From assembly GCF_016405965.1 (NCBI RefSeq), contig NZ_JAEFCD010000009.1:1-64000 (forward strand): a stretch of DNA of 64,000 nt, read 5' to 3'. The notes below the pieces were generated by a model. It was not told the DNA's origin. It did no database searches and saw only the letters and a program-made list of their open reading frames with translations. Of this stretch, positions 18,716 to 26,516 are shown piece by piece. This DNA comes from Alteromonas sp. IB21. Its GTDB lineage: Bacteria > Pseudomonadota > Gammaproteobacteria > Enterobacterales > Alteromonadaceae. The first letter of the stretch is position 1. Each line of letters opens with the position of its first letter. Made by a program: the position numbers and the translations under genes.

Positions 18716-19384
18716 TTAAGCGACCTTCTTCCTTTTAAGCTCTGCAAGTTCTTTCTCAATGGCCTCATCTGCTTCCATTGCGTCAAACTCGGCTTGTAGT
18801 GATGCAGCTTCCGTGGACTTGGTCAAATCATATGAATCAACCTGTGCTTCCAAATGCTCAATACGCTGCTCGTAGCTTTCAAAACGCATCATTGCATCAT
18901 CAATTTTGCCTTCATGGTCAGCTTGCTTAACTTTAAGACGGGTTTGCGCTGAGTGCTTGCGCTGAACTAACGTCTTTTGTTTCGCTTTTGCTTCCGCTAA
19001 CTTACTGTTCAAGCGAGCAGTGTCGCCTTGAATCTTTTCTATACTTTCGGCAAGGTGCGCTTCCTGCTCTTCAAGAGAGGCAAGTTTAGACACATATTTT
19101 TGCTTCTCTATCAGAGCCGCTTTTGCTAATGACTCTTTATCATTGTTCATGGCGATTTGCGCTTTGTGCTGCCAACCTTCAATCTCTTTGTTTGCAGCAG
19201 CTATGTGACGCGCTAACGTTTTGCATTGTGCAATGAAGCGAGCAGCATCGGTACGAACCTCTACTAATGTTTCTTCCATCTCCTGGATAATCAAGCGAAT
19301 GATTTTTTCTGGATCTTCAGCTTTATCTAATATCGAATTGATGTTTGCTTGGACGATGTCGTTAATACGTGAAAACATACCCAT
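18716..19384 (-). CDS. pspA: Phage shock protein A
   Basis: A peripheral inner-membrane coiled-coil protein of the ESCRT-III/Vipp1 superfamily that stabilises stressed membranes and, in Enterobacteria, inhibits the activator PspF. It begins with the amphipathic helix GMFSRINDIVQANINSILDK, followed by long coiled coils to the C-terminus. At 222 residues it matches E. coli PspA exactly. The start at 19384 follows GGAGAAATAATC. A sigma-54 promoter lies about 110 bp upstream; pspC and one more membrane gene follow. Confidence 0.94.
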   Translation of the reverse strand: MGMFSRINDIVQANINSILDKAEDPEKIIRLIIQEMEETLVEVRTDAARFIAQCKTLARHIAAANKEIEGWQHKAQIAMNNDKESLAKAALIEKQKYVSKLASLEEQEAHLAESIEKIQGDTARLNSKLAEAKAKQKTLVQRKHSAQTRLKVKQADHEGKIDDAMMRFESYEQRIEHLEAQVDSYDLTKSTEAASLQAEFDAMEADEAIEKELAELKRKKVA

Positions 19385-19486
19385 GATTATTTCTCCGTTA
19401 AAAATAGTGTGTTGGTTTCCAGCGCTCTTTCTGACAAACTCGCTGCTGGTTACCGCTGACTCAGTTCTTATCAACACTTTAACTAT

Positions 19487-19502
19487 TACAATCACTGTGC
19501 CA
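19487..19502 (-). promoter_or_regulatory. Sigma-54 promoter of the psp operon
   Basis: On the minus strand TGGCAC (-24 element), five bases, then TTGTA (-12 element) matches the sigma-54 consensus TGGCAC-N5-TTGCA with one change. It lies upstream of pspA as in Enterobacteria, where PspF activates it. Confidence 0.75.
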
Positions 19503-19625
19503 TTTATTTAACTTACTGTTTTATATAATCTTATTAAGAATTCATCATGAATTGATTTTTATTCGATTTAGCTGAATACAATTTATTAGTGAATTTAACC
19601 AACGTATTTGTAAAATCGACCACTT

Positions 19626-19660
19626 GTAAAAAAACTCCCGTTGAGGGGAGTTTTTTGTTA
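19626..19660. terminator. Hairpin terminator (ACTCCC/GGGAGT)
   Basis: AAAAACTCCC and GGGAGTTTTTT enclose a short loop, flanked by A and T runs, so it can act in both directions. Confidence 0.6.
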
Positions 19661-19669
19661 ATACAGACA

Positions 19670-19697
19670 CAAAAAAAGCGCCTACTGGCGCTTTTTG
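19670..19697 (-). terminator. Terminator of the 95-residue periplasmic gene
   Basis: AAAAAGCGCC-TACT-GGCGCTTTTT: a 5-bp GC core with A/T runs on both sides, 15 bp after the stop codon of the minus-strand gene. Confidence 0.7.
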
Positions 19698-19711
19698 AAG
19701 CTCTTATTTAT

Positions 19712-19999
19712 TTAGTCTGCATCTTTCTCAGAAGCGTCTTCATCAGACGGTGTACTAACGACCAGGTCAGTCACGCTGACCTTCGCGTTCGAGCGGGCTT
19801 CTGTGGGGCTTAACTCAAAATGATAGGCCGCATTTGCCACCGCTTGATAAACATCAGCTTTTAATTCATAAGTCGTGGTAGCTACTACATTTGAAACCAT
19901 GTTCGTAACGAACGATTGAAGCACTGACTCCTCTGCATTTGCTACGCTGCTTGTCATGCTTGCTGTCAAAATGGTTGCTGCAATAAGTGAAGTTTTCAT
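19712..19999 (-). CDS. Small exported protein of unknown function
   Basis: A 95-residue protein with a signal peptide (MKTSLIAATILTASMTSSVANA, cleavage before EE), a helical middle and an acidic Ser/Asp/Glu-rich tail. GAGGGACAAT provides the Shine-Dalgarno. The mature domain (about 70 residues) is not recognised. It stands alone between two good terminators and dusA. Confidence 0.7.
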   Translation of the reverse strand: MKTSLIAATILTASMTSSVANAEESVLQSFVTNMVSNVVATTTYELKADVYQAVANAAYHFELSPTEARSNAKVSVTDLVVSTPSDEDASEKDAD

Positions 20000-20173
20000 A
20001 TTGTCCCTCTAAATTTAGTCAGTGCAACAACACGCTGTTGTTGCGATAGTTAGAGGATTGCGAGAGCTGTGCCAACTCCCAAAATAACAAACAAACCCAT
20101 GATTTATAAAAACTTTACTCAACATCACAGGTTTGAGCGAACTGTAATGGGGCTGAACAAATATTAAACTTTA

Positions 20174-20206
20174 GTCAAACAGACTAATTTGTTAGTCTTT
20201 TTGACT
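20174..20206 (-). terminator. Hairpin overlapping the dusA stop codon
   Basis: GTCAAA-aAGACTAA-caaa-TTAGTCTg-TTTGAC (minus strand) gives a near-perfect stem that includes the dusA stop. The following T tract is weak, so termination is likely but not certain. Confidence 0.4.
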
Positions 20207-21208
20207 ATTGTATTCATGCACTTCCCGTTGCGCATTTTCTACAGCGTCTAATGCATTGAGTAGTAGGTTAGGATCAGGATTTTTACCCGTACCATTTTGG
20301 CTTAAGTATCTACGCCATATACGCCCACCCGCTTGGCCCTGATAAAGTCCCAAAATGTGACGGGCTGCATGCCACGGTTTAAAGTAAGGGTCTTCTTGGC
20401 GTTCAATATACTGCTGCATTTGAAGTACTATCTCACGACGAGACAAACTCTGTGCATTGCTATCATTGAATATGCTTTTATCGACGGTAGACATAATGTA
20501 CGGGTTGCCATAAACCTCACGCCCTACCATAACACCATCTACGCTTTCCAACTGCTGTAGGGTTTCAGCGATTGTTTTAATGCCACCATTAATACTAATC
20601 GATAATTCAGGGCGGGCTTGTTTAAGGCGGTGCACGCGCGGATAGTTTAAAGGCGGAATTTCGCGGTTTTCTTTCGGACTTAACCCTTGCAACCAGGCTT
20701 TTCGTGCGTGAACAATGAATGTATCACAGCCAGCGTCGGCGACCGTATCGATGAAGCGGGCAAAGTCTTCATCTTCGTCCATGTCATCGATGCCAATTCG
20801 ACATTTTACTGTTACAGGAATATCAACAACAGACTGCATAGCTTTAACACAGCTTGCTACCACTTCAGGTTGCGCCATCAGGCAAGCGCCAAAGCTGCCG
20901 TTTTTTACCCTATCACTTGGACAGCCCACGTTAATGTTTACTTCATCGTAGCCGCGCTCTTGAGATAACTCTGCGCACTTGGCCATGTCAGACGGATCGC
21001 TTCCACCAAGCTGTACGGCAATTGGGTGCTCTTCTTGGTTGTACCCTAAATAATCACCTTTACCGTAAATGATTGCACCTGTTGTTACCATTTCTGTGTA
21101 AAGCAGCGTATGTTTAGACATTAGACGCAGGAAATAGCGGCAATGGCGGTCTGTCCAATCTAGCATAGGAGCGACAGAGAATTTACGATTGAAAGAGATG
21201 TCAGACAT
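20192..21208 (-). CDS. dusA: tRNA-dihydrouridine(20/20a) synthase DusA
   Basis: An FMN enzyme that reduces U20/U20a in tRNA to dihydrouridine. The 338 residues show the N-terminal FSVAPMLDWTDRHCR, the FMN-binding barrel, the catalytic-cysteine motif NVGCPSDRVKNGSFGACLM, and GREVYGNPYI. Length and motifs match E. coli DusA. The 5' part of dusA is a known attachment site for a family of genomic islands, and an integrase remnant lies 130 bp upstream, so this copy has probably hosted an element. Confidence 0.95.
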   Translation of the reverse strand: MSDISFNRKFSVAPMLDWTDRHCRYFLRLMSKHTLLYTEMVTTGAIIYGKGDYLGYNQEEHPIAVQLGGSDPSDMAKCAELSQERGYDEVNINVGCPSDRVKNGSFGACLMAQPEVVASCVKAMQSVVDIPVTVKCRIGIDDMDEDEDFARFIDTVADAGCDTFIVHARKAWLQGLSPKENREIPPLNYPRVHRLKQARPELSISINGGIKTIAETLQQLESVDGVMVGREVYGNPYIMSTVDKSIFNDSNAQSLSRREIVLQMQQYIERQEDPYFKPWHAARHILGLYQGQAGGRIWRRYLSQNGTGKNPDPNLLLNALDAVENAQREVHEYNSQKD

Positions 21209-21340
21209 AGGACATTAAAACCTTGATTAATATGTAAAAAAGTAAATCTCATCGCATTTTTACCGATTTCAAAATTAGTGACATTTCCGTGGTATTCCGT
21301 CGATTTTTCCTTTTCAGGAACACAATAGGAATACAAAAAT

Positions 21341-21487
21341 ATGGCGTTTTACTCAATCAACAAGCGGCTTCGCGGAGAAAGAACCGCACATTGTACTTCT
21401 GTAAGGCAGAAAAACAAAGGCAAGATAGTTTTCTCCAAGTCTAAAACATTCACTTCACGCTCCTTGATGATTGCAAGGTTTACATGA
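21341..21487 (+). pseudogene. Remnant of a tyrosine-type site-specific integrase (N-terminus)
   Basis: A 48-codon frame starts MAFYSINKRLR and continues through GKIVFSKSKTF to a stop at 21485-21487. This is the opening pattern (MAFYSI-KR..., then GK..., then -KTF) of the arm-binding domain of tyrosine integrases in marine gammaproteobacterial islands, as I remember them. A good ribosome-binding site (TAGGAATAC) precedes it. The catalytic domain is missing, so the gene is dead. A second short frame (21484 to about 21621) follows and is not recognised. It lies 133 bp from the dusA start, where dusA-island integrases are expected. Confidence 0.55.
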
Positions 21488-21628
21488 ACCCAAATGAGCG
21501 CCTTCTTTTCCGCCTTCTTATAGCGGTATGGACGCAAGATGAGAAAGACAATGCAGCATTAAAATACATTAAAACTGTCAAACCATCATCTGTAAACACC
21601 GCTCCCCCACAAAACAATTGACCACAAA

Positions 21629-21644
21629 ACTTAATCGATTAAGT
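21629..21644. promoter_or_regulatory. LacI-type operator palindrome, copy 1
   Basis: A perfect 16-bp palindrome, ACTTAATCGATTAAGT, with the central CG typical of LacI/GalR-family operators. A second copy lies 335 bp nearer the levansucrase gene. Confidence 0.55.
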
Positions 21645-21963
21645 CTTAATTAAATAAAGTAAAATTTATTAACAATCACCTAAATTAATGCATTAAACCT
21701 TATTTATTAATAAGATTTTTTATACGAAAAAACTTTTATTTATCATACTTTAAACATCTAAATAAGTTATATTAACCTTACGTTAAAATGCATTCTAACC
21801 ATTGTTTTATATGACATTTTAATATTTTTTCATTTCTTGCAACGCCGAAGGAATTGCGAAATAAGATAAAAAATTCTTCCTATAAAGAATCAATAAATTT
21901 AGTTTTATATTTTTTATAAAAAACTCTAAATAATCAATTATTACAAGGCTTTGCATTTTAATT

Positions 21964-21983
21964 TAACTTAATCGTTTAAGTTA
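21964..21983. promoter_or_regulatory. LacI-type operator palindrome, copy 2
   Basis: TAACTTAATCGTTTAAGTTA is a 20-bp palindrome with one mismatched pair. Its core, ACTTAATCG-TTAAGT, is the same as copy 1. It lies about 250 bp before the levansucrase start. Two equal sites at this distance suggest repression by looping. Confidence 0.55.
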
Positions 21984-22230
21984 CATTATACTTTAGTATA
22001 AACTCCTCCTGTTTTCGCATGTGATTCGAGCACTATTTGTTCGTATTTCAGGGCTAAATGCAGACAGTAATCGAAGCCCTTTGCGTCAACAGATTTTCGC
22101 TTTAAAAGTCTTATGAATATAAGAGAAGACAACGGTTGTGTTGTCGAGAATAAGTGAAGTCGTTCAGCGTAAAAGGGGGCGATAAAGCCTGCGCATATCC
22201 CATTCAGAAAGCACACATTAATCCAGGAGA

Positions 22231-23817
22231 ATGACATTGACGAATCGTAAAATAAGTAAAACGGCCCTTTCAGTTCTAGGGGTGGTTATGGGTATAGCGA
22301 CGGCTGCTGTTGCCGATCCTTATCTACAACCAGGGCCTGAGCCAACACTGCACACGCAAGAAGCATTTCCACCGAAGAGCAACTTCACTGCCAAATGGAC
22401 CCGTGCTGACGCACGTCAGATAAAACGCATGTCTGACCCGACGGCTGGCTCACGTCAGAATTCAATGCCTGCACAATACACCATGCCTGAGATCCCACAG
22501 AACTTCCCCGACATGTCGAACGAGCAGGTCTGGGTATGGGATTCTTGGCCTCTTACTGACGCCGACGCAAATCAGTACAGTGTGAACGGCCAGGAAATCA
22601 TTTTTTCGCTGGTTGCCGACCGAAATCTAGGCTTTGACGATCGCCACGTTTTCGCAAAGATTGGTTACTTCTACCGTCCGGCGGGTATCCCTGCTGAACA
22701 GCGTCCCAAAGACGGTGGTTGGACCTATGGCGGCCTCGTGTTTGATGAAGGTGTGACCGGAGAAATCTTTGAAGACCAGTCGTACAGTCATCAGACTCAG
22801 TGGTCCGGTTCAGCGCGTATTTTCCCAAGTGGCGAGGTTAAGTTGTTCTTCACTGACGTTGCCTTTTACCGTGACCCAAATGGCGGCCCAGACATCAAGC
22901 CTTACGACTCTAGACTTGCGCTAAGCGTAGGCCGTGTACATGCGAATAAAAATGGTGTGCGGTTCACCGGCTTCAATGAGGTTAAGTCTCTGCTTGAGGC
23001 TGACGGCACTTACTATCAGAATGCTGAGCAAAACCCATACTATAACTTCCGCGACCCGTTTACCTTTGAAGATCCTGCACATCCAGGCGAGACCTATATG
23101 GTATTTGAGGGTAACTCGGCGATGGATCGTGCAACTGCTCAATGTGACGCGGAAGACCTTGGCTACCGTGATGGCGACCCTTATGCCGAGACAGTAACCC
23201 AGGTCAATGCATCAGGGGCCCCCTTTCAGATCGGTAACGTTGGTCTAGCAATAGCAACTAACGACGACCTGACCGAGTGGGAGTTCCTGCCACCGATTCT
23301 GTCTGCGAACTGTGTTACAGACCAGACCGAACGTCCGCAGATCTACCAACAGGATGGTAAATACTACCTATTCACTATCAGCCACAGCACTACTTATGCA
23401 GCAGGTATCACTGGCCCTGAAGGCGTGTACGGTTTTGTTGGCAATGGTATCCGTAGCGATTATCAGCCAATGAATCAGGGGGCTGGGTTGGTACTTGGTA
23501 ACCCGACGAACCTTAACTATTGGCCAGGCACCCCGTTTGCGCCAGACTACAACCAGCATCCTGGTCAATTCCAATCGTACTCACACTACGTGATGCCCGG
23601 TGGTTTAATCCAGTCGTTCATTGACACTATCGGCACCAAAGAAGACTTCCGTCGTGGCGGCACGCTTGCACCTACGGTCAGAATCGAAATTGATGGCGAT
23701 TCGTCAACAGTAGATTATTCCTACGGCGTTGACGGTTATGGACTGGGTGGCTGGGCTGATATCCCAGCAAACCTCAATGTTAATTCTGGCGGGCAGATCA
23801 AGCCACTTAAGAAATAG
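22231..23817 (+). CDS. Levansucrase (GH68), secreted
   Basis: Splits sucrose and transfers fructose to build levan or fructo-oligosaccharides. The 528 residues begin with a signal-like peptide (to about A28). GH68 catalytic residues are visible: nucleophile D104 in VWDSWPL, transition-state stabiliser D275 in FRDPF, and acid/base E367 in TERPQ. Cys305 and Cys361 could form a disulfide, as I recall for Gluconacetobacter LsdA, to which the length is also closer than to the short Pseudomonas or Erwinia enzymes. The ATG is only one base after AGGAG; the TTG at 22237 is better spaced and may be used. The gene is visibly more GC-rich than its surroundings. A GH32 hydrolase follows. Confidence 0.93.
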   Translation: MTLTNRKISKTALSVLGVVMGIATAAVADPYLQPGPEPTLHTQEAFPPKSNFTAKWTRADARQIKRMSDPTAGSRQNSMPAQYTMPEIPQNFPDMSNEQVWVWDSWPLTDADANQYSVNGQEIIFSLVADRNLGFDDRHVFAKIGYFYRPAGIPAEQRPKDGGWTYGGLVFDEGVTGEIFEDQSYSHQTQWSGSARIFPSGEVKLFFTDVAFYRDPNGGPDIKPYDSRLALSVGRVHANKNGVRFTGFNEVKSLLEADGTYYQNAEQNPYYNFRDPFTFEDPAHPGETYMVFEGNSAMDRATAQCDAEDLGYRDGDPYAETVTQVNASGAPFQIGNVGLAIATNDDLTEWEFLPPILSANCVTDQTERPQIYQQDGKYYLFTISHSTTYAAGITGPEGVYGFVGNGIRSDYQPMNQGAGLVLGNPTNLNYWPGTPFAPDYNQHPGQFQSYSHYVMPGGLIQSFIDTIGTKEDFRRGGTLAPTVRIEIDGDSSTVDYSYGVDGYGLGGWADIPANLNVNSGGQIKPLKK

Positions 23818-23848
23818 CATCCGTAAATTAGGCTAACCAGCCCTTACC

Positions 23849-23897
23849 AGGGGAGGAACGGCGGCAATAGGCCGCTGTATCCTCTCCTATTTTTTGT
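23849..23897 (+). terminator. Terminator or attenuator between levansucrase and levanase
   Basis: Outer arms AGGGGAGGA and TCCTCTCCT (one wobble pair) surround an inner GCGGC-AATAG-GCCGC hairpin, followed by TATTTTTTG. Placed 32 bp after the levansucrase stop, it could lower expression of the downstream hydrolase. Confidence 0.75.
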
Positions 23898-23922
23898 TCA
23901 TGACGACACTCCGATAAGGAGA

Positions 23923-25578
23923 ATGATGAATCATCGTTCTATTTCAATGTTTATCAATAGTAGGCATATCGCAATGTATACGCTGGCCGTAATTATCTGT
24001 TCAGCAGCCGCGTTGGTCGTCGTCTACAGTTCTAAAACTGCAGCGGACTCCAACTTATTGTCACCAATATCTGCAAAATCGTCTACATTTCAGCGCCCGC
24101 AGGATTGGGCTCCTTATCGACCCGCCGTGCATCTAACACCGGCTAAACACTGGATGAACGACCCCCAGCGCCCGATTATGATTGACGGCGTCTGGCACTA
24201 TTATTACCTCTACAATGCCGATTATCCCGAAGGAAACGGTACTGAGTGGTACCACACAACTTCAACGGATCTTGTACACTGGCAGGATCATGGCGTTGCG
24301 ATCGACAAGTACAAAAATGGCCTTGGCGATATCGAGACCGGTAGCGCGGTAATTGACGTTAACAACACTGCTGGATTCGGTGCTGGCGCTGTCATCGCTA
24401 TCATGACTCAACAGCATGAGGGCGTGCAGCGCCAGTCTCTTTTCGTATCTACCGACGGTGGCTATCGTTTTAAAGCATTTAATGGCAACCCTGTTATGGA
24501 TAACCCCGGTGCTGAGCATTGGCGCGATCCTAAAATTGTATGGGATGACACTCGTAACGAATGGCTGATGGTGCTAGCCGAGGGTCACAAAATTGGCTTT
24601 TATACGTCACCTGATTTAAAGCATTGGGCCTATCAGTCTGGTTTTGAGCGCAATGATCTCGGGATTTTGGAGTGTCCTGATTTATTCCGTATGTCGCTTG
24701 ATGGTAACCCTGCAAAAACACGTTGGGTTTTAGCAACCGGTGCGAATGGCTTCAAAAAAGGCAAGACCACGGGAACGCTTTACTGGACTGGTGATTGGGA
24801 CGGAGAGCACTTCGCTGCTGATAGTGAAGACCCCCAATGGCTAGACGCTGGCGCAGACTTTTACGCCGCAGTGACGTGGGACGACCCCCGTCAAACCAAC
24901 ACAAAACGACTTGATTCCCGCTTTGCTATCGGCTGGCTCAATAATTGGGCTTACGCCACAAGTCTGCCGACAGATGAATGGCATGGTGGGGTTAACTCAA
25001 TCGTTCGTCGTATCAGTCTGCAGTCGGTTGATGGTAAGCCTCAGCTTGTTTCGCAGCCAATTGGTGCACTCGATAAGCTAGAAGGTGCCGAAGAGAGGCG
25101 TTCTGATGTAAAGGTAACGACAGCATCGACGGTGACACTTCCTCAGACAACAACCGATGCCTATCGACTTAGGGTTGAGCTTGACCCAGCGTCAAACGCC
25201 AAAGAGGTACGGTTCCGACTTAAGGAAAAGGGTGAGCACTTTGTTATCGTTGGATACAACTTTTCGGACAGCACTGTTTTTGTTAAACGTGAAAAGGATG
25301 CTATCGCCGAGGCGATGCCTGAGGTTTACCGCCAGGTTACGAAGTCCATGGTAAAAGCGCGTAATGGCATTGTTAAACTGGATATCATTGTTGATACAAC
25401 CTCCATCGAAGTGTTTGTGAATGACGGCGAAACTGTACTTTCAAACCTCGTATTTGCTCCCGTTGGCGCGAATGGCCTTACGGTCGAGTCAATTGGAGGA
25501 AACACGGATATACGCAGTTTCCGTTTAACCCCTCTTAAGGTCGCGCCGGTCAAGCGTCGTGATGTTGATGCACAGTAG
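23923..25578 (+). CDS. Exported GH32 levanase/inulinase-type fructan hydrolase
   Basis: Releases fructose from beta-fructans or sucrose. The 551 residues carry a membrane-spanning N-terminal segment (about 17-36), a five-bladed propeller with nucleophile D80 in WMNDP, D202 in WRDPK and acid/base E250 in LECPDLF, and a C-terminal beta-sandwich (about 400-540). The variant WMNDPQRP and the size favour an exo-levanase/exo-inulinase over invertase. AGGAGA precedes the ATG. Levansucrase followed by exo-levanase recalls the lsdA-lsdB pair of Gluconacetobacter; here the terminator between them suggests unequal expression. Confidence 0.9.
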   Translation: MMNHRSISMFINSRHIAMYTLAVIICSAAALVVVYSSKTAADSNLLSPISAKSSTFQRPQDWAPYRPAVHLTPAKHWMNDPQRPIMIDGVWHYYYLYNADYPEGNGTEWYHTTSTDLVHWQDHGVAIDKYKNGLGDIETGSAVIDVNNTAGFGAGAVIAIMTQQHEGVQRQSLFVSTDGGYRFKAFNGNPVMDNPGAEHWRDPKIVWDDTRNEWLMVLAEGHKIGFYTSPDLKHWAYQSGFERNDLGILECPDLFRMSLDGNPAKTRWVLATGANGFKKGKTTGTLYWTGDWDGEHFAADSEDPQWLDAGADFYAAVTWDDPRQTNTKRLDSRFAIGWLNNWAYATSLPTDEWHGGVNSIVRRISLQSVDGKPQLVSQPIGALDKLEGAEERRSDVKVTTASTVTLPQTTTDAYRLRVELDPASNAKEVRFRLKEKGEHFVIVGYNFSDSTVFVKREKDAIAEAMPEVYRQVTKSMVKARNGIVKLDIIVDTTSIEVFVNDGETVLSNLVFAPVGANGLTVESIGGNTDIRSFRLTPLKVAPVKRRDVDAQ

Positions 25579-25961
25579 GGGTTTATACTCGGGCCTATTT
25601 AATAATCAGAGCATTCTACTGACAGGCCCCACCCGCAATACGAGTCACGAAGATTTGAGTTTGAGAAGATACTATAGTAGTACGTGTCAGACCAAGTTAG
25701 CATCATAAACCCACCGCAGCTTGTACCCCTTTTTTGCACAAGCTAAACGAGGAGACCGCACAGAAAGGCTAATAACAACTTACTGAAACAGCGCCGCTTT
25801 TGGCTAGATACATGTCAATATAATGCTTTTAACATATTTCAATGTTTGCAAATTGGGGCTATTGTATAGCGCTATAATCATAATTATTAGCACATACAAA
25901 AATGTGAATGCAGCGCCATGGCGTAAGTATGCGATAGCACTGCACCTCTCGGAGACATCTT
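25579..25961. other. Gap between the fructan genes and the GTPase operon
   Basis: No gene is seen in these 383 bp. CCAAGTTAGCAT at 25692-25703 matches 10 of 12 bases of CCAATCTAGCAT inside dusA (21155-21166), in the same orientation, and is a weak candidate for the far attachment site of the island. A TATAAT hexamer at 25873-25878, without a clear -35 box, may be the -10 element for the downstream operon. Confidence 0.4.
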
Positions 25962-26513
25962 ATGGCGGACAAGAAGCAGAAGGATCAGCACGTGCAGGAC
26001 GGTACCCAAACTGAAAGCGCATCTCAACCAGCGGACGAACTGGGTCAACTTAGAGAAATACTGTTTGGTCAAACAAACCGTGCTTTCCGCGCAGATCTTT
26101 CGGCCCTAGAGTCACGGGTAAACGACAGTTTCACGAAGCTGAACGCGCATCTTGATAATCAATTTAACGATATACGCAAACTTATCGACGAGCAGATCAG
26201 TGAATTGTCCAATCAGCTAGCTAGCGCGAACGACAATCACAGTAATGTTCAAGAGCAGCTCCAAAACACCACTGATAAGTTACAGAGTGAGTTGGAAATC
26301 GCTGAAGCAGCAGCAAAAAATGATAACGATGCACTAGAAGCGCACGTGGTGAAAGAACTAGAGTCTTTAGATAACTTGTTTAATAAACGTCATCAAGAGC
26401 TGCTAGAAAAGCTTCAGCAGGTAACGAGCGACCTTTCAGAAAGTAAAACCGATAGAAAAACGCTGGCGAACTTGCTTTCTACCATGGCAACTAATCTCGC
26501 AACCGATCATTAA
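25962..26513 (+). CDS. Coiled-coil protein, first gene of the GTPase operon
   Basis: A 183-residue hydrophilic protein, almost entirely helical, with heptad-rich coiled coils from about 45 to 170. The first 25 residues look disordered. Residues about 27-50 (LGQLREILFGQTNRAFRADL) resemble the start of the next gene's product (LEKVRELLIGRDDKFVREKL), sharing L-x2-x-RE-x-L-x-G and F-x3-L spacing. There is no enzyme motif. CGGAGA supports the start, and the next gene begins three bases after its stop. It may be a scaffold or adaptor for the GTPase module. The family has no characterised member known to me. Confidence 0.8.
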   Translation: MADKKQKDQHVQDGTQTESASQPADELGQLREILFGQTNRAFRADLSALESRVNDSFTKLNAHLDNQFNDIRKLIDEQISELSNQLASANDNHSNVQEQLQNTTDKLQSELEIAEAAAKNDNDALEAHVVKELESLDNLFNKRHQELLEKLQQVTSDLSESKTDRKTLANLLSTMATNLATDH

Positions 26514-26516
26514 TTA

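Larger units (their letters stand above)
21209..22230. other. AT-rich region between dusA and levansucrase: island scar
   Basis: About 1 kb without an intact gene. It contains tandem TTCCGT repeats (21285-21290 and 21295-21300) and a GTATTCC/GGAATAC inverted pair, just before an integrase remnant. From about 21560 to 22000 the sequence is extremely AT-rich, unlike either neighbour, and two copies of a LacI-like palindrome bracket it (21629-21644 and 21964-21983). The rest up to the levansucrase start is a presumed leader. An antisense open frame at 21986-22237 has no coding character that I can see. Confidence 0.6.

Noticed and set aside
21349..21537. Minus-strand open frame of 62 codons opposite the integrase remnant
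   Set aside because: The plus strand gives a convincing integrase N-terminus over the same bases.
21986..22237. Minus-strand open frame of 83 codons upstream of levansucrase
   Set aside because: It lies in the presumed leader and promoter region and has no similarity that I recognise.
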